Both the position numbers and the translations under genes were made by a program. The notes beneath the pieces are model-generated. The model did no database searches. It worked only from the letters and a program-made list of their open reading frames with translations, and was not told where the DNA came from. From positions 1 to 8,303 of the forward strand of contig QIHU01000010.1 in NCBI GenBank assembly GCA_003231035.1: 8,303 nt of DNA, in the 5' to 3' direction. Positions 1 to 5,186 of the stretch are shown here, piece by piece (position 1 is the first letter of the stretch; each line of letters begins with the position of its first letter). This DNA is from Acidobacteriota bacterium. Its GTDB lineage: Bacteria; Acidobacteriota; Thermoanaerobaculia; Multivoradales; SZUA-115.

Positions 1-858
1 GGCTTCGCGGCCGGGATCAACGCTGGGGTCGCCGAGGCGAGCGGCGAGCTGTTGCTAGTCGGCAACCCCGACATCGAGCTGCATCCAGGGGCCTTGGCTC
101 CGCTAGTCGATGCCCTTCAAGGCGGTTGGGACATCGTGGGTCCACAGTTCGTGTTGGGCGACTTTCTACTGCCCCCTTCAGATTTGCAGACCCCGCGGGA
201 GGAGCTTGCGCGACTCGCCGCCGTTCGATGGCCCGGGTTTGGTCGCCGCGTTTTGGTGCGCGAGGCGCGCCGCTGGTGTGCTAACTGGGAGGCCCAGGAG
301 CCGCTAGCCGCCGCGGCACTCTCGGGCGCCCTGCTGGCCTATTCGGCGGAGACGGCCCGTAGGGTGGGCCGTTGGGACGAGGAGTACTTCCTCTATTTTG
401 AGGAAACCGACTGGCTGCGCGGAGCGAGCCAGGCCGGCCTGCGCATCGGCCTAGTGCCGCAATCGCGGGTGACCCACGCTTGGGGGCATGCCGCCGATCC
501 GGCCTCGTTCCAAGAGGTTTTTCTGCGCTCGCGTCACCGCTTCTACAGCCGTCACTTCGGTGCCATCGGCCGATGGCTCGGCGAGCAGAGCGCGCGGCCT
601 GCGGTGAGCCAGATCGCCGAGTTGAGCCCGGCCACGCTGCAAGCCGTGCCCAAGGGTTGCTGGTGGTTGTTGGCTTTTAGCCCCGAGGGTCTACCCGCCC
701 TCGGCACGCGGGAAACAGGAGCGAAGCTGGCGGCGGCGGTCCGCGATTTCCTCACCCTCCAGCCGGTGTGCCCCGATCCGTTCCTCATCGCCTTCGATCC
801 GCGTCGCGGATCGGTGATCGGCTCGTGGCGCTGGGCTGGCGGGCGCTCGATTGAATAG
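1..858 (+). CDS. GT2 family glycosyltransferase, rhamnosyltransferase-like (5' end outside window)
   Basis: The gene is cut by the left edge. The open frame runs from base 1 to a TAG at 856-858 and gives 285 visible residues. The first visible stretch, GFAAGINAGVAEASGELLL followed by VGNPDIELHP, is typical of GT-A fold GT2 enzymes of the rhamnosyltransferase type. NPD (about visible residues 22-24) stands in for the DXD motif that binds the nucleotide-sugar and metal. FLYFEETDW (about 130-138) matches the acidic catalytic-base region of the family. An LSGALLAYS-type segment precedes it, as usual. The nucleotide-binding N-terminus lies upstream of the window. After the GT core, roughly the last 95 residues (LLAFSPEGLPALG to IGSWRWAGG) form a tail I cannot assign; it may be a small beta-rich domain. 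The likely role is cytoplasmic transfer of a deoxyhexose or similar sugar to a growing surface glycan. The family call is strong; donor and acceptor are unknown. Confidence 0.88.
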   Translation, partial: GFAAGINAGVAEASGELLLVGNPDIELHPGALAPLVDALQGGWDIVGPQFVLGDFLLPPSDLQTPREELARLAAVRWPGFGRRVLVREARRWCANWEAQEPLAAAALSGALLAYSAETARRVGRWDEEYFLYFEETDWLRGASQAGLRIGLVPQSRVTHAWGHAADPASFQEVFLRSRHRFYSRHFGAIGRWLGEQSARPAVSQIAELSPATLQAVPKGCWWLLAFSPEGLPALGTRETGAKLAAAVRDFLTLQPVCPDPFLIAFDPRRGSVIGSWRWAGGRSIE

Positions 859-876
859 CCGGGCGACCGCTTCCTT

Positions 877-903
877 TTGGTTTGCTTGCCACCACTATAT
901 AGT
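877..903 (+). promoter_or_regulatory. Possible promoter in the spacer before the secreted-protein gene
   Basis: The 124-bp spacer 859-982 contains a conspicuous AT-rich island in GC-rich surroundings. TATAGT at 898-903 could serve as a -10 box, and TTGGTT at 877-882 as a weak -35 box, but the 15-nt spacing is short. Transcription would begin near 910 and leave a leader of about 73 nt before the ATG at 983. The -10 lies inside the perfect 10-bp palindrome ACTATATAGT (894-903), so the signal is not strand-specific. The call is tentative; nothing else stands out in the spacer apart from the ribosome-binding site. Confidence 0.3.
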
Positions 904-966
904 CTCTTGCACACCCGTTAGCTGTGACCTCTGTGTGGTGCTTTGCCGCGCCTACCGAACTCGACC

Positions 967-972
967 AAGGAG
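967..972 (+). promoter_or_regulatory. Ribosome-binding site AAGGAG that decides the start at 983
   Basis: AAGGAG sits 10 nt before the ATG at 983. The frame stays open upstream to a TTG at 851, inside the previous gene. The strong Shine-Dalgarno match, together with a signal peptide beginning exactly at this ATG, makes 983 the real start. Confidence 0.85.
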
Positions 973-982
973 AACGTTTGTC

Positions 983-2266
983 ATGAAGAAGTGTGTATTG
1001 GGCCTCATAGTGACCTGCTTGCTAGTCTCCGGCGGTCGAGCCGAAGCGGTGATTGGCAGTGTTGACGCCGTCCCCGCGGCGACCCTCTTGCTGCCTTACT
1101 TCGAAGTAGACCTCGACGAACCGAACAACATCACGACCCTCTTTTCGATCAACAATGCGTCGGCCGCGCCGGCTATCGCCCACGTCACTCTATGGACCGA
1201 TCTTTCGGTGCCGACCCTCGATTTCAACATCTACCTCACCGGCTACGACGTGGTAACGCTGAATCTGCGCGACCTGTTCATGTCGGGTACGGTGCCTTCT
1301 TCGGCGCACAACAACACGGCAATCTCGCCGGTCGGTCAGTTCTCGGCCACCATCAACCCGGTTTCGGGCGTCGGCCCCGGTTCGCTCAGTTGCGACTCTC
1401 AGCTGCCCCTGCCGGCCTTGCCCAATGCCTTGCTGGCCCACATCCGTAACGCCCACACCGGTCAAGCTTCAGCAATCTTCGGCGGCAATTGCTCGGCGCA
1501 GAGTTTGGGCGATTCGGTGGCGCGCGGCTACATCACCATCGACAACGTCAACTTCTGCACCCTGGACTTTCCGGGAGACGTAGGGTACTTCGTCGACGGA
1601 GGCAACGGTGCCGCCAACAACCTCAATCAGCTATGGGGTGACTATTTCTACGTCGACGTAGCCAATGCCTTTGCTCAGGGCGAGACGCTGGTCCACATTG
1701 AGGCCTCGGCGCAGCTAGGGGTGGGGGACTACACCTTCTACGCCAAGTTCAGCGGCGGCGAAGACAACCGCGAGGCGCTCAGCAGCACTTTCGCCACGCG
1801 CTACGCGACGAGGTTCGGCTGCGAAGTCGAGGCGATCACGGACTTGGTGGTTTGGCGTGACGGGAAGCTCCTCGCGAGTCCCTTCGCCTGCGGCAGTCTT
1901 CCAGCGCCCCATCCGTTGTCCGTCAACCAGATCGTGATCTTCGATGAAGAAGAGAACCCAGAAATGCCGGAGACTTCTCCCTTCTCGCCGCCGCTAGGCT
2001 TAGACACTCTGATTCCCTTTCCGGCCTGTACGAATCGCACCAGGATCGATGGCCCTAGTTTCCCGGTAACCCCAGAGAATGGTTGGCTGTATCTCAATCT
2101 GAACACTTTCACTGGGGGCCTACCGGCATTCGATCCCGCGACCCAAAACTGGGTGACCACGATCATAAGTGCCGATGGTCTGTTTAGCGCCGGCTTTGAT
2201 GCCATTGCCTACGACAATGTGACGCGGGATCAGGTGGACATCGTTCTGGGTCCCCCCGTTCCTTGA
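983..2266 (+). CDS. Secreted protein of unknown function
   Basis: This 427-residue protein has a textbook signal peptide: MKK, a hydrophobic core (about residues 5-17) and a likely signal peptidase I site after A-E-A at residue 22. It is therefore exported to the periplasm or beyond. The mature N-terminus, with ATLLLPYFEVDLD and TTLFSINNAS, is followed by an alternating polar/hydrophobic pattern suggesting a beta-rich fold. The mature part has six cysteines (137, 170, 192, 280, 303, 349), enough for three disulfides. I see no catalytic motif, lipobox, transmembrane anchor or sorting tail. I recall similar hypothetical proteins opening with VPAATLLLPYFEVD from Acidobacteriota, but cannot confirm this here. 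The start is fixed by AAGGAG 10 nt upstream. It looks monocistronic: a 124-bp spacer precedes it and the next gene is convergent 7 bp away. By eye it is less GC-rich than its neighbours. No function is claimed. Confidence 0.85.
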   Translation: MKKCVLGLIVTCLLVSGGRAEAVIGSVDAVPAATLLLPYFEVDLDEPNNITTLFSINNASAAPAIAHVTLWTDLSVPTLDFNIYLTGYDVVTLNLRDLFMSGTVPSSAHNNTAISPVGQFSATINPVSGVGPGSLSCDSQLPLPALPNALLAHIRNAHTGQASAIFGGNCSAQSLGDSVARGYITIDNVNFCTLDFPGDVGYFVDGGNGAANNLNQLWGDYFYVDVANAFAQGETLVHIEASAQLGVGDYTFYAKFSGGEDNREALSSTFATRYATRFGCEVEAITDLVVWRDGKLLASPFACGSLPAPHPLSVNQIVIFDEEENPEMPETSPFSPPLGLDTLIPFPACTNRTRIDGPSFPVTPENGWLYLNLNTFTGGLPAFDPATQNWVTTIISADGLFSAGFDAIAYDNVTRDQVDIVLGPPVP

Positions 2267-2273
2267 CGGGCTG

Positions 2274-3407
2274 TTAGGCGTGCCGTAGAACGCAGATCCA
2301 TTGCGCTGCCGCAAGCACCTGGGGATCACCGCCCGCGCTGCGAGCAGCAAACCAACTCCACAGGCGCAGTCTCCTTGGGAGCGGTTGGGTCAACGGCGCG
2401 GTGGACTCGACCGCCAGGCCACACTGGGCAGCCAGGTCGCGAAAGGATGCAGGGGTGAGCACGGAGAAGTGATCGCGCGCTTGCACGCCGGCCAGCGTCG
2501 CATCCCATCGCCCTGCCGCGAGTGCTCGTAAGACCGGGGCAAAGGAGCTATTGGGCAGGGAGAGGACCGCCCGGCCGTCGGGAGCGAGCGAGCGAGCGAT
2601 CTGGCGCAGAACCGCCGCCGGATCCAGGGTGTGTTCGAGGACGTCCGCGAGGACGATGCAATCGGCGGTATGGCGCAGGGCGCACAATCCTTGCTCGGCT
2701 CGCATGGGTAGAACAACGTCCAGTTTGCGGGCGGCGATGCGCGCCAGCGTCCAGTCGGGCTCAATGCCGACCACGATGCGATCGTCGCGTAGAAAACGGG
2801 TTCCTAGCAAACCGTGTCCACAGCCCACGTCGACCAGTAGGCGGGTACTCTGAGGAATGTAGGCGTCGAGTTCATGGCGAGGATGGCTGGCCGGGTCTTG
2901 GTAGCGGAACAGATGAGCGCCGCGGACGATGGCTTGCCGTGGTGGTGGCGGTGGCCAGCCGAGTTGCAGTAGCTCTCGGCTCTCGCCTGGGGCAGCTACG
3001 GCGAAGCCGCTCCATGGAGTTGCGGTTGGGGTGCGGATCGCCACCAAGCGGCGTGCCAAGGTAGTCCGTTCGTACTCGTGTAGCGTCATGGGCGGATACC
3101 GTGGATGCCATCCCTGAACACCGGGAAGGCCCAAGATTCGCGGGACCCGCCACCGCGGTGCGTGGTCCCTGGTGCGCAGAGTAAGCTCGGCGAGACGCTG
3201 CGCTAGGCGAGGGAGAGGTTCAATCCAGGGGTCGTCGATCACCGCTAGCGCGCCACTCGGCGCGGGGGGCGCCGTGGCTCCGGTGGCGAGTCCCCAACCG
3301 GCGGCTTGGAACTTGCCGGCCACCTGGCGCAGATGCGCGTTGACGGTCGCGCGGTCGTCAGGGCACCTCAGCCACAGCAAGTTCTCCGGTTTGGGCATCT
3401 CGGACAC
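2274..3407 (-). CDS. Class I SAM-dependent methyltransferase with a long N-terminal extension
   Basis: The protein has 377 residues. The C-terminal half is a Rossmann-fold methyltransferase of the Methyltransf_11/23 type. Motif I is LLVDVGCGHGLLG (190-202). The acidic end of strand beta2 is GIEPD (E216). The post-beta4 motif is ADVLEHTLDP (254-263), followed by SLAPDGRAVLSLPN and the common HFSVLTPASFRDLA stretch (313-326). The first ~185 residues are not methyltransferase and I cannot name them; they include VIDDPWIEPLPRL (56-68) and YPPMTLHEYERT (104-115). The enzyme probably methylates a glycan or a sugar-nucleotide in the cytoplasm, by neighbourhood only. The start is a GTG at 3407 without a Shine-Dalgarno; ATG at 3398 (residue 4) is an alternative. 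A -10-like TAACAT 6 nt upstream of the GTG would fit a leaderless start. The gene is divergent from the GT2 at 3447 and convergent with the secreted-protein gene. Confidence 0.88.
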   Translation of the reverse strand: MSEMPKPENLLWLRCPDDRATVNAHLRQVAGKFQAAGWGLATGATAPPAPSGALAVIDDPWIEPLPRLAQRLAELTLRTRDHAPRWRVPRILGLPGVQGWHPRYPPMTLHEYERTTLARRLVAIRTPTATPWSGFAVAAPGESRELLQLGWPPPPPRQAIVRGAHLFRYQDPASHPRHELDAYIPQSTRLLVDVGCGHGLLGTRFLRDDRIVVGIEPDWTLARIAARKLDVVLPMRAEQGLCALRHTADCIVLADVLEHTLDPAAVLRQIARSLAPDGRAVLSLPNSSFAPVLRALAAGRWDATLAGVQARDHFSVLTPASFRDLAAQCGLAVESTAPLTQPLPRRLRLWSWFAARSAGGDPQVLAAAQWICVLRHA

Positions 3408-3413
3408 GGCACC

Positions 3414-3419
3414 ATGTTA
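3414..3419 (-). promoter_or_regulatory. Candidate -10 box for the methyltransferase gene
   Basis: Read on the minus strand, TAACAT matches the TAnnAT -10 pattern and lies exactly 6 nt before the GTG at 3407. That would place transcription start on the start codon. No -35 box is visible. It mirrors the TAGAAT on the other strand of the same 39-bp spacer. Confidence 0.35.
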
Positions 3420-3434
3420 GCTCGTTGGGCAGAC

Positions 3435-3440
3435 TAGAAT
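3435..3440 (+). promoter_or_regulatory. Candidate -10 box TAGAAT for the GT2-GNAT-sulfatase operon
   Basis: TAGAAT matches TATAAT at five of six positions and ends 6 nt before the ATG at 3447, so the predicted transcription start falls on the ATG. No Shine-Dalgarno sequence precedes this ATG, which agrees with leaderless translation. No recognisable -35 box lies at 15-19 nt. Confidence 0.45.
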
Positions 3441-3446
3441 GCAGCC

Positions 3447-4178
3447 ATGTTCTGGTCTGTACTGATTCCAGCCTACAACGAGGAGGAGCGTCTGGTTCCG
3501 ACTCTGGAGAGGATTGTCGAGTACTTCGCTCAACGGGGCGAGGCTCTAGAGCTCCTGGTCATCGACGACGGGAGCAGCGACCACACGGTGGCGGTGGCGC
3601 GGGCCTTCGTGGGGCCGGTGCGGGTGATTGAACTCGGGGTCAACCGTGGCAAGGGGGCGGCTCTGCGGGCCGGTGTGCTGGCCAGCCAGGGTGATCGTCT
3701 CCTCCTGACCGATGCCGACTTGTCGACGCCGATCGAAGAGCTGGAGAAGTTGGAACCGCATCTTGAAGGCCACCCGGTGGTGATCGGAAGTCGAGCGCTG
3801 GCCAGCTCCCAGATCACCCATCGGCAACCGGCCTACCGCGAGCTGATGGGCAAGACGTTCAACTTCATCATCCGCGTTCTGGGGGTGCGTGGCTTTCGCG
3901 ACACGCAGTGTGGCTTCAAGCTGCTGGTGGGCGACTTCGGGCGCGACCTCTTTTCGCGCTTGACCGTGGACCGCTTTGCCTATGACGTGGAGATGATCTG
4001 GCTGGCTCGCCGCCTCGGTGCGGCGGTGAAAGAGGTCGGGGTGGTTTGGGCTCACACCCCCGAATCGAGGGTTCACCCGATTCGCGATTCGCTGCGCATG
4101 CTGTGGGATGTATCGCGCTTTCGCTGGCGTCATCTGGGATCTTCTAGGCAGCGATCGGCGCAAGGAGCCGGCGAGTGA
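3447..4178 (+). CDS. GT2 family glycosyltransferase, Alg5/DPM1-like (polyprenyl-phosphate sugar transferase type)
   Basis: This 243-residue GT-A enzyme starts directly on the fold: MFWSVLIPAYNEEERL. VIDDGSSD (38-45) is the nucleotide-binding motif and TDADLSTP (88-95) contains the metal-binding DXD. RDTQCGFKLL (151-160) and DRFAYDVEM (175-183) are characteristic of dolichyl-phosphate glucosyltransferase (Alg5) and related dolichyl-phosphate mannosyltransferase enzymes. Family members move a sugar from UDP-Glc or GDP-Man to a polyprenyl phosphate at the cytoplasmic membrane face. Unlike eukaryotic Alg5 it has no N-terminal membrane anchor, and there is no C-terminal membrane pair as in some bacterial homologues, so it is probably soluble or peripheral. 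A lipid carrier such as undecaprenyl phosphate is inferred. The gene ends in GTGA, where the next gene starts (4-bp overlap), indicating translational coupling. It is probably first in an operon running to 7535. Confidence 0.9.
   Translation: MFWSVLIPAYNEEERLVPTLERIVEYFAQRGEALELLVIDDGSSDHTVAVARAFVGPVRVIELGVNRGKGAALRAGVLASQGDRLLLTDADLSTPIEELEKLEPHLEGHPVVIGSRALASSQITHRQPAYRELMGKTFNFIIRVLGVRGFRDTQCGFKLLVGDFGRDLFSRLTVDRFAYDVEMIWLARRLGAAVKEVGVVWAHTPESRVHPIRDSLRMLWDVSRFRWRHLGSSRQRSAQGAGE
4162..4167 (+). promoter_or_regulatory. Ribosome-binding site AAGGAG supporting the GTG start at 4175
   Basis: AAGGAG lies inside the end of the preceding gene, 7 nt before the GTG at 4175. This spacing supports the GTG start and the 4-bp overlap with the upstream stop codon. 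Confidence 0.8.
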
Positions 4179-5161
4179 CGCGACTACGCTGGACTCAAGA
4201 CGAGGACTTAGCGGGCATCGACGCGCTCTTTCAGAAAGGGTTCGGCCACCCCCTGAGTCGGCAGGCGTGGGAGTGGAAATATCGGGCCATACCCGGCGAG
4301 GCGCGCAGTGCCGTGGCCCTCGCCGAGGACGGCCGGGTCTTGGCCCACGTCGGAGCGATCGGCCTGCCGGCTCGCTGGCGGGGCAGCGACAAAAGCGATG
4401 GAGGGAGCCAGCTTCTGTGGCAGACGGTCGACTTTGTTGGCGGTGCGCAAGGCGGTGGCCTGCGTCCGCCGGTGGTGCCGTTGATGCGGTGGCTTCTCGA
4501 GGACATTCCCCGTCTCGGCGAAACCCCGTGGATCATTGGTTTCCCCAATCCGCGCAACCGGAGACTGACCGAACGGATCATGGGCTCCGGCCGCCTGGGC
4601 GGGATCCGCCGCTGGGAAGGAGAGTTGGCGGCGGTGGAGCTTGGTCGGCAAGAAGGGTGCGGTGAGGTGAAAGTGGAGAGCGGTGATTCTAGTTCCATCG
4701 GAGAGGACGACGGCCCGCTCCCAGGCGACTGGGCCGAGCGGGCCTGGCGTGGTTGCGGGGTTCATGGCGTTCGCCGCGATGCTGCCTTTCTGAACTGGCG
4801 CTATCATGCGCGCCCCGAGCGTTACTACCGGTTCTACCGGTTGCTGTCCGGTGAAGTTGAAGGGTTAGTCGTCGTCGCTTTTTGCGGCGAGGAGGGCGCG
4901 GTGACGGAGCTCTGGCTGCCCCCGGAAGGCCAGTGGGCTGGGGGGTTGGCGACGATTGCGGCGGACTTGCGGGCCAGCGGTTTGGCACGATGGCGATTCT
5001 GGATGGCTCCGACCGGCGCCGGTTGGTTGGAAGGTCTGGGATTGGTCGAGGCTGACGAGGTTCACCTCGCCTACACGGGTGCGCTTGGCCAGGACCTCTC
5101 CGAGTTGACCGAGGTGGCGCAGGACTTCTACTACGGCATGGGAGATTCCGATTTTCACTAG
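4175..5161 (+). CDS. GNAT-family acyltransferase-like protein (Acetyltransf_9-type)
   Basis: This 328-residue protein resembles the long GNAT proteins often found in polysaccharide clusters. Landmarks in order are WEWKYRAIPG (32-41), ALAEDGRVLAHVGAIGLPA (48-66, the beta-hairpin typical of a GNAT core), VDFVGGAQGGGLRPP (85-99) where the acetyl-CoA loop should be, IIGFPNPRNRRL (120-131), RRDAAFLNWRYHARP (200-214), and the C-terminal FYYGMGDSDFH (318-328). The WKY, LNWRY and GDSD elements recur in this family. The expected activity is transfer of an acetyl or other acyl group from a CoA thioester to an amine or hydroxyl on a sugar or glycan precursor. The CoA loop departs from the classical R/Q-x-x-G-x-G/A, so activity is less certain than membership. 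It starts with GTG after AAGGAG, overlaps the GT2 by 4 bp, and its TAG ends 25 bp before the annotated start of the next gene. Confidence 0.78.
   Translation: MTRLRWTQDEDLAGIDALFQKGFGHPLSRQAWEWKYRAIPGEARSAVALAEDGRVLAHVGAIGLPARWRGSDKSDGGSQLLWQTVDFVGGAQGGGLRPPVVPLMRWLLEDIPRLGETPWIIGFPNPRNRRLTERIMGSGRLGGIRRWEGELAAVELGRQEGCGEVKVESGDSSSIGEDDGPLPGDWAERAWRGCGVHGVRRDAAFLNWRYHARPERYYRFYRLLSGEVEGLVVVAFCGEEGAVTELWLPPEGQWAGGLATIAADLRASGLARWRFWMAPTGAGWLEGLGLVEADEVHLAYTGALGQDLSELTEVAQDFYYGMGDSDFH
5140..5144 (+). promoter_or_regulatory. Possible Shine-Dalgarno for an ATT start of the sulfatase-fold gene
   Basis: GGGAG lies 6 nt before an in-frame ATT at 5151. If used, translation would begin inside the end of the GNAT gene and give an N-terminus with an RAR-containing charged region before the hydrophobic stretch. 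It could instead be chance within the GNAT coding sequence. Confidence 0.3.
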
Positions 5162-5186
5162 CTCACAGATCGCCAGGGCTCGTGGG

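Noticed and set aside
552..914. 120-codon open frame on the minus strand
   Set aside because: It is antisense to the end of the GT2 gene and shows no recognisable domain; such frames are common in GC-rich coding DNA.
851..982. Upstream extension of the secreted-protein frame to a TTG at 851
   Set aside because: It would overlap the preceding gene and put 44 residues before a perfect signal peptide. The RBS at 967-972 clearly points to the ATG at 983.
1801..2205. 134-codon open frame on the minus strand
   Set aside because: It is antisense to the secreted-protein gene, whose signal peptide and RBS support the plus strand. The translated product resembles no family.
2255..2270. Inverted repeat CCCGT / ACGGG over the stop of the secreted-protein gene, between the two convergent genes
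   Set aside because: The stem is only 5 bp with a 6-nt loop and has no T-run on either side, so it is not convincing as an intrinsic terminator.
2522..3064. 180-codon open frame on the plus strand
   Set aside because: It is antisense to the methyltransferase, whose motifs are unmistakable. The translation is Arg/Gly-rich, typical of a shadow frame.
3546..4163. 205-codon open frame on the minus strand
   Set aside because: It is antisense to the Alg5-like GT2 with its full motif set; the translation is low-complexity and His/Arg-rich.
4108..4665. 185-codon open frame on the plus strand spanning the GT2/GNAT junction
   Set aside because: It is out of frame with both genes and its translation is Arg/Gly-rich without motifs.
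4208..4807. 199-codon open frame on the minus strand
   Set aside because: It is antisense to the GNAT gene, which has a good RBS and family landmarks. No domain is visible in the antisense product.
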